From NCBI GenBank assembly GCA_946628745.1, contig CAMOXA010000073.1:1-7238 (forward strand): a stretch of 7,238 nucleotides of DNA, in the 5' to 3' direction. The translations under genes and the position numbers were made by a program. The DNA is from an uncultured Verrucomicrobiota bacterium (GTDB lineage Bacteria; Verrucomicrobiota; Kiritimatiellia; RFP12; UBA1067). Positions 1 to 5,936 of this stretch are shown here, in pieces (the stretch's first letter is position 1; every line of letters starts with the position of its first letter). The notes beneath the pieces are model-generated. The model had not been told where the DNA came from. It saw nothing but the letters and a program-made list of their open reading frames with translations, and searched no databases.

Positions 1-592
1 GACGAACTTTGTCGCGACGAGCGACAGCCTGCGCCGCACAGCCGAGCGGGTCGAACGCGGCGAGGGCACGATGGGCAAGCTTTTGAGCGCAGACGAGACG
101 GTCTATAACGACATCAAGACTACAGTCACGAACCTTGCGGCCGTCACGACAAGCGTGCGCGAAGGCAAGGGCGTCGTGGGCAAACTCCTGAGCGACGACG
201 AGACCGTGTACGACGACTTGAAGAAAACGCTGGCGAATGCGGCGGATATTTCGGAGCGGCTCAGAAACGGCGAAGGGCTCGCAGGGCACCTTCTCGCCAA
301 GGACGACCCGATATACGGCGATCTGGACGCCGCGGTGAAGTCGTTCAGGACCGCATGCGAGACTTTCGACGCGAAGGAGACGATAGCTGGCGCGTCAAGG
401 CTCATGGACAGCCTAAACGCGGTTGCAGACAGGCTCAAGGCCGGCGAGGGCACTGTAGGCAAGCTGCTCGCCGACGACGAGCTGTACGACGAGGTGAAAG
501 GCCTGACCAAAGACGTAAGACAGGTAATCGACAATTTCAGAGACACGACGCCGATCTCGACGTTCGGGTCTCTGATAATGGGAGGCTTGTGA
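1..592 (+). CDS. MCE/MlaD-family protein, 3' end only (repeat tail)
   Basis: The reading frame is open from base 2 (codon phase 2) to the TGA at 590-592, so the gene begins upstream and the MCE domain itself is outside the window. The visible ~196 residues form a helical tail with four copies of a G-E/K-G-x-x-G-K/H-L-L...D-D-x-x-Y-D motif, each followed by a stretch of amphipathic helix. It ends in N-F-R-D-T-T-P-I-S-T-F-G, like the 'P..F..FG' endings of many MlaD-type MCE proteins. In that family an N-terminal membrane anchor and the MCE domain bind lipids in the periplasm, and the protein partners with an MlaE permease and MlaF ATPase, moving phospholipids between the membranes. An ATG at 71 also opens this frame but is internal, because the repeat unit containing it begins before it. 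The next gene starts on this gene's stop codon. Family call is from the tail alone; a different coiled-coil envelope protein remains possible. Confidence 0.72.
   Translation, partial: TNFVATSDSLRRTAERVERGEGTMGKLLSADETVYNDIKTTVTNLAAVTTSVREGKGVVGKLLSDDETVYDDLKKTLANAADISERLRNGEGLAGHLLAKDDPIYGDLDAAVKSFRTACETFDAKETIAGASRLMDSLNAVADRLKAGEGTVGKLLADDELYDEVKGLTKDVRQVIDNFRDTTPISTFGSLIMGGL
59..502 (+). repeat. Four tandem GEGxxGKLL protein repeats in the MCE tail
   Basis: The repeats begin at bases 59 (GEGTMGKLL), 164 (GKGVVGKLL), 269 (GEGLAGHLL) and 443 (GEGTVGKLL). The first three are spaced exactly 105 bases (35 codons). The fourth follows after 174 bases (58 codons), a 23-codon insertion of helical sequence. 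Copies 1 and 2 are also close at the DNA level (...GACGAGAC.GT.TA..ACGAC...), suggesting a recent duplication. The last copy is two residues shorter in its D-D-E-L-Y-D part and is closest to the single motif usually seen in this family. Confidence 0.8.
580..585 (+). promoter_or_regulatory. Ribosome binding site for the metallopeptidase gene
   Basis: GGGAGG lies six bases before the ATG at 592 and inside the last codons of the MCE gene. It fixes the start of the next gene at 592 (or the adjacent GTG at 589) rather than at the upstream in-frame ATG at 355, which lies deep in the MCE gene. Confidence 0.75.
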
Positions 593-2055
593 TGACGGCG
601 CTTCTGGCGATTTCTTTCTTCATGCACGCAGAGCCGCTGGACATGCCGCGGGCCGAGGCGTATTTCGTCAAGGACTCCGCAGGAGCGATGCGGCTTGAGG
701 ATCGCTACGAAGAACTGGATCTGTGGACCTCGCGCGCCGTTCTTGGCCGCTGGTCGGACGAGACGGGGCGCACGCTCGCCGTGGCGAAGCTGTTCGAGGT
801 CGCGCCGAAGTTTCTGGGCGAGACGATGACCCGGCGCAAGTACGTCGCGAACGCGGCCCGTCCCGACAGAAAGAAAGACGCCGACGTGCGCCGCGACGCG
901 ATTTCGCGCCTGGCGCCGTTCGCGATATCCGAGGAGCCGTCTTCGCCGCATCAGGCGCTGCGAGGCTTCGAGGAGGTGATGTACTGGCACGGCACGAACA
1001 CGTCCGCCGTGGTGTGTTCGTTTCTGCCGGAGGGCGCGCCGGACTGGTACCTCGCAGTGTGGGAACTGGCCGCCGGCGACGATTTCGCCGTTTCGCTCGA
1101 AACGTTCGAGGCGGAGTTTCTCGGCAGATGGGAAGAAATCGCCGCGAAAGACATCCGCTCGGAGGCGTATACCCTCGATGCCGAACTTGTGGCCGAAATC
1201 CAGCGCGAGAATCGCCGCGCGGCGCGCAACAGCCGCCGCAAGGGCGCCGAGCCGCCGGATCTAGAGAGGGAGCTTCTTCGCGCGGACGCGAAACACAGCG
1301 TCACGAACTATCCCGGCTGGCACGTCACCGACGCCGAAGAGTTCACGGTCCTCGACGACCTGCCGTCTGACAACGCTTTCGTGGCGGCGCTCACAAACGA
1401 GCTCGGCGTCATGAGGGCGAAGTACGCGGCGGCGGTCCCGTCGCCTGTTTCGGCCTCCAACGTGCTGGCTGTGGCGCGGATATACAAGGACCGCGACGAA
1501 TACATGTCGGCGCTCGAGGCGAACGATGTCGAAGGCATCGACTGGAGCGCCGCGCACTGGAGCCAGGCGCGCCGCGAGGTCGTGGCCTATCTGCCGCCGG
1601 ACGGCGGGCGAGAGCTTTTGAAGACGATACGCCACGAGGCGTTCCACCAGTACCTCTCCTACGCCTGTTCGATGATTGCCGCCTCGCCGTGGCTCAACGA
1701 GGGCTATGCGCAGTATTTCGAGGACGAAGAGTCGGCGGACTGGACGATCGCGGTGGACATAGACCAGGTCGCGGAGATGCTGCCGGGCGTGATGGGCATG
1801 GACTACGAAGCGTTCTACGAAGGTTCCGACGCGGAACGCTCTCTCAAGTACCGCGTGGCGTGGTCTATCGCGTACTTTCTGGAAAAGGGCGCCCCGAAAG
1901 TCAGGTTCGAACCATTCAAAGACCTAAAGACGAAATATGTCGCCGCGCTTCTCAGGAGCCACGACATGCGTCTGGCGACAGCGGAGGCTTTCGGCTCTAA
2001 GGACAATCTGGATCTCTTTGCGGCGGAATGGAAGAAGTTCTGGCGAAATATGTAG
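592..2055 (+). CDS. Probable exported gluzincin-type zinc metallopeptidase
   Basis: The product is 487 residues. The ATG overlaps the TGA of the MCE gene by one base (TGATG) and has a good GGGAGG site, so the two are probably translationally coupled. Residues 1-13 (MTALLAISFFMHA) are hydrophobic and may be a short signal peptide with cleavage after H-A, but the usual N-terminal Lys/Arg is absent, so export is likely rather than certain. The catalytic signature is H348-E349-A-F-H352, followed by W-L-N-E370-G-Y-A-Q-Y-F-E. An HExxH with a downstream Glu in an NEG context is the zinc-binding pattern of gluzincins of the DUF1570/peptidase MA-like kind: two His and one Glu bind zinc, and E349 activates water. 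The ~340 residues before the motif match no domain I recognise. It probably acts in the periplasm or at the surface on an unknown substrate. A role in processing or quality control for the adjacent MCE system is only suggested by position. Confidence 0.72.
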   Translation: MTALLAISFFMHAEPLDMPRAEAYFVKDSAGAMRLEDRYEELDLWTSRAVLGRWSDETGRTLAVAKLFEVAPKFLGETMTRRKYVANAARPDRKKDADVRRDAISRLAPFAISEEPSSPHQALRGFEEVMYWHGTNTSAVVCSFLPEGAPDWYLAVWELAAGDDFAVSLETFEAEFLGRWEEIAAKDIRSEAYTLDAELVAEIQRENRRAARNSRRKGAEPPDLERELLRADAKHSVTNYPGWHVTDAEEFTVLDDLPSDNAFVAALTNELGVMRAKYAAAVPSPVSASNVLAVARIYKDRDEYMSALEANDVEGIDWSAAHWSQARREVVAYLPPDGGRELLKTIRHEAFHQYLSYACSMIAASPWLNEGYAQYFEDEESADWTIAVDIDQVAEMLPGVMGMDYEAFYEGSDAERSLKYRVAWSIAYFLEKGAPKVRFEPFKDLKTKYVAALLRSHDMRLATAEAFGSKDNLDLFAAEWKKFWRNM

Positions 2056-2960
2056 GCCGGCTCGCGCCGAGTCCGACCGGGGCGTTGCATCTGGGGAACG
2101 TCCGCACGTTCATGATAGCGTGGCTCAGCGCGAGGAGCCGCGGCGGCAGGGTCATCATGCGGATGGAAGATTTGGACCATCCGAAGGACAAGCCGGGCGC
2201 GGCGGCCGGCGCGCTCGAGGATTTAAGGTGGCTGGGCTTCGACTGGGACGAGGAATACGTCCAGTCGCGCCGGCGGGCGATATACCGCGACGCTCTCGCG
2301 GCGCTGAGGGCGAAGGGGCTGGTATATCCCTGCGTCTGCTCGCGTCGCGACGTGGAGGCCGCACAGTCGGCTCCGCATCAAGGCGAACAGCTGCACTATC
2401 CGGGCACATGCCGCGGCAGATTCGCAGACTGGCGCGCGGCGCGCGACTTCGCGGGGCGCGATCCGTGCTGGAGGTTCCGCGTCGAGCCTGGCACTGCAGT
2501 TTCGTTCGTTGATGCGTTCGCCGGCGAATACAGCCAGGATGTCGCCGGAAAGCTCGGGGACTTTCCGCTCGCGCGCGACGAAGACGGCGCCGGCTACACC
2601 CTCGCCGCGACAGTCGACGACATGCTCATGGGCGTTACCGAAGTCGTTCGCGGAGACGACCTTCTCGCGGCGACGCCCGCCCAGATTCTGGTTGCGCGCG
2701 CGCTCGCCCCGTCGGGTGTGCGCCCGTCGTACTGCCACGTGCCGCTGGTCGTCGGCCGCGACGGGCGCCGTCTTGCGAAGCGGCACGGCGACACGAGAAT
2801 CGCTTCGTACCGCGCGGCCGGGGTCGAACCAGGCGCGATAATAGGGCGTCTCGCGGCGTCGTGCGGATGGTGCGAGCCGGGGGAGAACGCGTCGCTCGGG
2901 GATCTTCTCGGCGTTTTCTCGCTGGAGACGATACCACACAAGCCCGTTGTTTTGGTATAA
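2028..2960 (+). CDS. gluQ: Glutamyl-queuosine tRNA(Asp) synthetase
   Basis: This 310-residue protein is a GluRS-like enzyme without the anticodon-binding domain, the usual length and layout of GluQ. GluQ activates glutamate with ATP and transfers it to queuosine at the wobble position of tRNA(Asp), in the cytoplasm. Visible signatures are the nucleotide-binding A-P-S-P-T-G-A-L-H-L-G-N (13-24, HIGH motif at 21-24), R-M-E-D-L-D (45-50), the V-V-R-G-D-D-L-L block (207-213) and a KMSKS-type loop R-L-A-K-R-H-G (248-254). A zinc site C102-x-C104...Y124-x3-C128 is intact and is typical of GluQ. The ATG at 2028 is chosen because the conserved Y-V-G-R-L-A-P-S-P-T-G follows within eight residues. It overlaps the end of the peptidase gene by 28 bases and has only a weak GGCGGA upstream. 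The TAA stop lies inside a TATAAT promoter element of the next gene. A true discriminating GluRS is unlikely because the C-terminal half is missing. Confidence 0.93.
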   Translation: MEEVLAKYVGRLAPSPTGALHLGNVRTFMIAWLSARSRGGRVIMRMEDLDHPKDKPGAAAGALEDLRWLGFDWDEEYVQSRRRAIYRDALAALRAKGLVYPCVCSRRDVEAAQSAPHQGEQLHYPGTCRGRFADWRAARDFAGRDPCWRFRVEPGTAVSFVDAFAGEYSQDVAGKLGDFPLARDEDGAGYTLAATVDDMLMGVTEVVRGDDLLAATPAQILVARALAPSGVRPSYCHVPLVVGRDGRRLAKRHGDTRIASYRAAGVEPGAIIGRLAASCGWCEPGENASLGDLLGVFSLETIPHKPVVLV

Positions 2961-2961
2961 T
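2953..2961 (+). promoter_or_regulatory. Extended -10 promoter for the small membrane protein gene
   Basis: TGGTATAAT matches a sigma-70 extended -10 (TGn plus perfect TATAAT at 2956-2961) and covers the gluQ stop codon. At the 16-18 base spacing I see only weak -35 matches (around 2932-2939, e.g. ACCACA), which fits an extended -10 promoter. Expected transcription start is about 2968-2970, directly before the ATG at 2971. It would give internal expression of the downstream genes independent of the upstream operon. Confidence 0.6.
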
Positions 2962-2970
2962 GTACAAACC

Positions 2971-3291
2971 ATGTCAGATATAGAATACAGAAACGAGGAC
3001 GGAGAGGAAGGCGCGAAGCGCGTGAGAGCGCTTCTCGCCGGCGGCGGCGCCGATGGCTGCGCGTTCGAGGCCGACAATCTCGAGACGGAGGTTTTCGGGC
3101 TGCGGCTCAAGGCAGGCGAACTGCCGCGCGCCGGGCGGACGATGTCCTGGTCGCGCACCGCGCGGCGGCTCGGCGCGGGAAACGCGGCCGAACCCTCGAC
3201 GGGACTGGCGGCGATAATCGGCATGGCTGTCGTGTTTGGCGCGCCGGTCGCCGGATTCGTCTGGATGTGTTGGAAGTTCAAATGGATTTGA
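2971..3291 (+). CDS. Small hypothetical protein with one C-terminal membrane helix
   Basis: I do not recognise this 106-residue protein. The N-terminal ~55 residues are charged and soluble-looking (acidic at 1-13, then a mixed helix around A-K-R-V-R-A-L-L). A basic stretch S-R-T-A-R-R follows at 61-66. One hydrophobic helix spans roughly 77-100 (G-L-A-A-I-I-G-M-A-V-V-F-G...), and the protein ends in the short cationic tail W-K-F-K-W-I. This suggests a tail-anchored or bitopic inner-membrane protein. There is no Shine-Dalgarno sequence before the ATG at 2971, but a TATAAT ends nine bases upstream, which points to a leaderless mRNA. An in-frame TTG at 2947 would add eight residues but would sit upstream of the predicted transcription start. 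The gene is followed after 13 bases by uppP, so they are probably co-transcribed. The codon pattern (ATA for Ile, GC-rich third positions) matches its neighbours, which supports it being a real gene. Confidence 0.6.
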   Translation: MSDIEYRNEDGEEGAKRVRALLAGGGADGCAFEADNLETEVFGLRLKAGELPRAGRTMSWSRTARRLGAGNAAEPSTGLAAIIGMAVVFGAPVAGFVWMCWKFKWI

Positions 3292-3292
3292 C

Positions 3293-3298
3293 AGGAGG
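3293..3298 (+). promoter_or_regulatory. Ribosome binding site for uppP
   Basis: A consensus AGGAGG lies just after the TGA of the small membrane protein gene and six bases before the ATG at 3305. It sets the uppP start at 3305. The longer in-frame opening at 3236 would add 23 hydrophilic residues unlike the family's N-terminus. Confidence 0.85.
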
Positions 3299-3304
3299 CG
3301 ACAC

Positions 3305-4102
3305 ATGGTCAAAGTTTTGTTTTTGGCGGTTCTGCAAGGCGTGGCCGAGTTTCTGCCCGTCTCGAGTTCGGGCCACCTCGTGATAGCGCAGCATCTCCTT
3401 GGCGTGAAGGAGCCGGGGATGCGTCTGGATATATGTCTGCACGTAGGCACGCTCGCGTCGATATTCGTTTTCTACGCGAAGCCGATAGGCAGGATTCTCG
3501 CGGGATGTTTTCTGCCGTCCGCCGACGCCGCCGTGCGCCGCGAATCGTGGATGTTCGCCGCGAAGATTCTCCTCAGCGCCATCCCCGCGGTAATAGTGTA
3601 CTTCTGCTTCGCGGACCGGATAAAAGGCATGTTCGAGAACGCGCGGATGGTCGGCGCGCTTCTGATGTTCACGGGAGCGGTGCTTGTCGGCACGCGCTAT
3701 CTGCCGCCCGGCGGCAGGGATGTGGGCTTTCTCAGGGCGTTCGCGATGGGGGCCGGACAGGCGCTCGCGATACTGCCCGGCGTTTCGCGCAGCGGCATGA
3801 CGCTCGCGTGCGCTCGCGGCGGCAGGGTCGACCCCGAGAAAAGCGCCGAGTTCTCCTTTCTCATGTCCGCCCCACTCATAGTCGGCGCGCTGCTGCTGGA
3901 GATGAAGAATGCGTTCGCAGGCGTCGAGACCGACGCCGAGCAGCTGTCGTGGTGGGTGCTTGGCGCGGGAATGGCGGTCTCGGCTGTCGTGGGCTTTTTC
4001 TCGCTGAAGCTTCTCGTTAGGACGTTGAAGAGTTCTTCGTTCTGGCTGTTCGGGCCTTACTGCCTCGCGGCGGGACTCGCGACGCTCGTTTTCGTGCACT
4101 GA
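3305..4102 (+). CDS. uppP: Undecaprenyl-diphosphatase UppP (BacA family)
   Basis: The 265-residue integral membrane protein has the normal family length. UppP removes a phosphate from undecaprenyl diphosphate, regenerating the lipid carrier for peptidoglycan, O-antigen, teichoic acid and other glycans. It also gives low-level bacitracin resistance. Both family signatures are present: Q11-G-V-A-E15-F-L-P-V-S-S-S-G-H24-L and P-G-V-S-R162-S-G (158-164), with Glu15, His24 and Arg162 as the expected catalytic/phosphate-binding residues. Gln11 occupies the first position of the E/Q-xxx-E motif, which is a normal variant. Several hydrophobic helices alternate with short loops, for example near 83-102, 113-130, 145-157, 186-200 and 216-236. 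E-F-S-F-L-M-S-A-P (182-190) is also family-typical. It is followed after 13 bases by a glycerophosphotransferase-like gene, so carrier recycling may be co-expressed with surface-glycan decoration. Confidence 0.95.
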   Translation: MVKVLFLAVLQGVAEFLPVSSSGHLVIAQHLLGVKEPGMRLDICLHVGTLASIFVFYAKPIGRILAGCFLPSADAAVRRESWMFAAKILLSAIPAVIVYFCFADRIKGMFENARMVGALLMFTGAVLVGTRYLPPGGRDVGFLRAFAMGAGQALAILPGVSRSGMTLACARGGRVDPEKSAEFSFLMSAPLIVGALLLEMKNAFAGVETDAEQLSWWVLGAGMAVSAVVGFFSLKLLVRTLKSSSFWLFGPYCLAAGLATLVFVH

Positions 4103-4115
4103 CAGGAACCGGCAC

Positions 4116-5468
4116 ATGTCTCTGGCAACCGCAGTCATACGCCTGGCAACCGCGCTCGTACCGGTTAGAAGCGTCCGCAAGCGCATCCGCCGCAGGCTGA
4201 TGGACGCCGGGCGCGACGCGAGATGCGCCCGCGAGCTGCCGGGAGTGCTGGCGCGGTACGAGGCGCACGAGCGCTCATGCCGCGCGAAACTCGCCTCCGG
4301 CGAAAAGCTCAAAGTCGCGTTTCTCGTTTGCGACGCGTCGATGTTCTCGGGCGAAAGCGTCTACCTGAAGATGCGCGGCGACCCGCGCTTCGAGTGTTTC
4401 ATCGCGGTCGCGCCCCGCGTCTCGCGAGGCGAAGAGTTCATGCGCGAGACGTTCTCCAAGACCGTCCGCGCTCTCGCCGGGCGCTACGGCGACGCAGTGC
4501 GTCCGCTGCCATGCGTTCCAGGCGCGGCCGCCGCCGGTCTCGACGCCGATATCGTCTTCTCGACCATAGTGTACGAGGATCAGTCGCTCGCCGAGTACAC
4601 TGTGGAGTCCCTGTCGCGCCGCTCGCTCGTCGCGATAATCTACTACGGCTACGGCGGACTTTTCGCGAGCAACGGGAAGAAGACGCCGTTCCTGCCCAAC
4701 ATAGTCTTCGCCTGGCGGTATTTCGTGTCCAACGAGGCGACTCGGCGGATGATGGCCGGACGCAATCCGCTCCTCGCGCGCTCGGTGCGCGTGGCGGGCT
4801 ACTGCAAGATGGACCGTCTGGCGGACGAACTCGCCGCACGCCGCGCCGCCGCCGGGACGCCGCGCCGCAAAAAGGTGCTGGTGTGCCCCCACCACACGAT
4901 AGACGCGCCCGCCGACGGCGCGCTCGCGCTTTCGACGTTCCTCGCGAACGCAGACGCGCTCGCCGCGCTGCCGGGGGCTTTCCCCGACGTCGATTTCGTC
5001 TTCAGGCCCCATCCTCTTCTCTTCGTGCGGCTGGCCACGCCTAAGTGGTGGGGCCCGGAGCGCACCGCAGCGTACCGCGCGAGGCTGGCGGCGATGCCGA
5101 ACGTAGAGCTTCAGGAGGGTGGCGACTACTTCGCGACTTTCGCGGAATCCGACGCGATGATACACGATTGCGGGTCGTTCCTCGCAGAGTACTTCTACAC
5201 AGGCCGGCCCCAGTGTTTCATGCTGCGGGAAGGCGACGGCACGACGCGCCAGCTTTTGCCGTTCAGCCACCGGCTTCTAAAGCACGTCTACACGGCGAGG
5301 ACCCCGCACGACATCTTTTCGTTCGTGCGCGACGTCGTCGCCGGCGGGTGCGACCCGCTGGCTGAAGGCCGGGCGGAATTCGCCGCGAAAGAAGTGTGCG
5401 TCAACCATCCGGACGCGTCGGGCGCAGTCGTCGCCGAAATCGCGTCGGCCATCGAAGGAGCGGGCTGA
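4116..5468 (+). CDS. CDP-glycerol glycerophosphotransferase-like (TagB/TagF family) protein
   Basis: The 450-residue product starts at an ATG with AGGA eight bases upstream (4104-4107), 13 bases after uppP. Its C-terminal half looks like the GT-B domain of CDP-glycerol glycerophosphotransferases. A nucleotide-sugar-side block V-L-V-C-P-H-H-T-I (254-262) is followed by F-R-P-H-P (296-300) and S-D-A-M-I-H-D-C-G-S-F-L-A-E-Y (345-359), the counterpart of 'SDxxIsDySS'. These enzymes transfer glycerol phosphate from CDP-glycerol to a lipid-linked glycan at the cytoplasmic face of the membrane. The N-terminal ~30 residues are rich in Arg/Lys (R-K-R-I-R-R-R at 21-27) with a hydrophobic strip, consistent with peripheral membrane binding. 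The usual W-H-G of teichoic acid polymerases is absent: the corresponding region reads I-I-Y-Y-G-Y-G (174-180). It is therefore a divergent member that may use another donor or acceptor. The TagD-like gene 30 bases downstream supports CDP-glycerol as donor. Confidence 0.72.
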   Translation: MSLATAVIRLATALVPVRSVRKRIRRRLMDAGRDARCARELPGVLARYEAHERSCRAKLASGEKLKVAFLVCDASMFSGESVYLKMRGDPRFECFIAVAPRVSRGEEFMRETFSKTVRALAGRYGDAVRPLPCVPGAAAAGLDADIVFSTIVYEDQSLAEYTVESLSRRSLVAIIYYGYGGLFASNGKKTPFLPNIVFAWRYFVSNEATRRMMAGRNPLLARSVRVAGYCKMDRLADELAARRAAAGTPRRKKVLVCPHHTIDAPADGALALSTFLANADALAALPGAFPDVDFVFRPHPLLFVRLATPKWWGPERTAAYRARLAAMPNVELQEGGDYFATFAESDAMIHDCGSFLAEYFYTGRPQCFMLREGDGTTRQLLPFSHRLLKHVYTARTPHDIFSFVRDVVAGGCDPLAEGRAEFAAKEVCVNHPDASGAVVAEIASAIEGAG

Positions 5469-5483
5469 ACAGTTTAAACCAGG

Positions 5484-5489
5484 AAGGAG
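5484..5489 (+). promoter_or_regulatory. Ribosome binding site for the tagD-like gene
   Basis: AAGGAG lies nine bases before the ATG at 5499 in the longest gap of the window (5469-5498). It is the strongest translation signal in the glycan module, suggesting the cytidylyltransferase is well translated. No promoter is evident in this gap. Confidence 0.75.
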
Positions 5490-5498
5490 CAAGCAGAA

Positions 5499-5936
5499 AT
5501 GAGCAATACGATCATCGGCTACACGAGCGGGGTCTACGACCTCTTCCACATCGGACACCTGAACCTTCTCAAGAACGCGAAGGGGCTTTGCGACAAGCTT
5601 GTCGTCGGCGTGAGCGTCGACGAACTCGTCGCCTACAAGCACAAGAAGGCCGTGATACCTTTCCAGGAACGCCTGGAGATAGTCCGTTCGATAAAGTATG
5701 TAGACGCGGCGATACCCCAGGACGACCTTGACAAGTTCAAGATGTGGGAGAAACTGCATTTCGACGTCCTCTTCGTGGGCGACGACTGGTTCAAGTCCGA
5801 GCGCTGGCAGGAGATGGAAAAGAAATTCGCCGAGGTCGGCGTGAGAGTGGTGTACTTCCCGTACACGAAAGGCACCAGTTCGACGCTGCTGTCGGCCACG
5901 CTCAAGAAGCTTCGCGAAGGACCGGAGTCGAAATGA
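5499..5936 (+). CDS. tagD: Glycerol-3-phosphate cytidylyltransferase-like protein (TagD family)
   Basis: The 145-residue soluble nucleotidyltransferase resembles TagD (about 130 residues), which makes CDP-glycerol from CTP and glycerol 3-phosphate. Visible motifs are G-V-Y-D-L-F-H17-I-G-H20 (the HxGH catalytic motif of cytidylyltransferases), K49-K50-A around the phosphate-binding lysine region, E-R-L-E-I-V-R-S-I-K-Y-V-D (57-69), F-V-G-D-D-W (92-97) and P-Y-T-K-G-T-S-S-T (121-129). The last block is the counterpart of R-T-x-G-I-S-T-T in the Gram-positive enzymes, but the arginine is replaced by Tyr122. The family also includes cytidylyl- and adenylyltransferases for other alcohol phosphates, so the exact substrate is inferred. 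The gene overlaps the following licD-like gene by four bases (ATGA), so the two are probably translated together. That pairing supports a role in supplying an activated alditol phosphate for surface decoration. Confidence 0.85.
   Translation: MSNTIIGYTSGVYDLFHIGHLNLLKNAKGLCDKLVVGVSVDELVAYKHKKAVIPFQERLEIVRSIKYVDAAIPQDDLDKFKMWEKLHFDVLFVGDDWFKSERWQEMEKKFAEVGVRVVYFPYTKGTSSTLLSATLKKLREGPESK

Noticed and set aside
355..591. Upstream extension of the metallopeptidase to an ATG at 355
   Set aside because: The region is coding for the MCE repeat tail in another frame, and a good ribosome site supports the start at 592.
103..990. Minus-strand open frame of 295 codons over the MCE/peptidase junction
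   Set aside because: It has low-complexity Arg/Ser-rich composition and lies opposite two supported genes.
2947..2970. TTG at 2947 as the start of the small membrane protein
   Set aside because: It has no ribosome site, lies inside gluQ, and would be upstream of the transcription start expected from the -10 element. It stays possible only for read-through transcripts.
3315..3325. Gln11 in place of Glu in the first UppP motif as a possible loss of function
   Set aside because: E or Q is accepted at this position across the family, and Glu15, His24 and Arg162 are present.
3278..4312. Long open frame on the minus strand (344 codons)
   Set aside because: It is antisense to uppP and the start of the next gene, its product is Arg/His/Glu-rich without any motif, and such shadows are common in GC-rich DNA.
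4223..5044. Plus-strand open frame of 273 codons inside the glycerophosphotransferase-like gene
   Set aside because: It is extremely Arg-rich, as expected from a shifted frame of GC-rich coding DNA, and the overlapping frame carries recognisable family motifs.
5472..5479. GTTTAAAC palindrome in the gap before the tagD-like gene
   Set aside because: An eight-base perfect palindrome alone is too short to call an operator or terminator, and no second copy was noticed.
5469..5498. Possible terminator or promoter between the glycerophosphotransferase-like and tagD-like genes
   Set aside because: No GC-rich hairpin followed by T residues and no -10/-35 pair is visible in these 30 bases.
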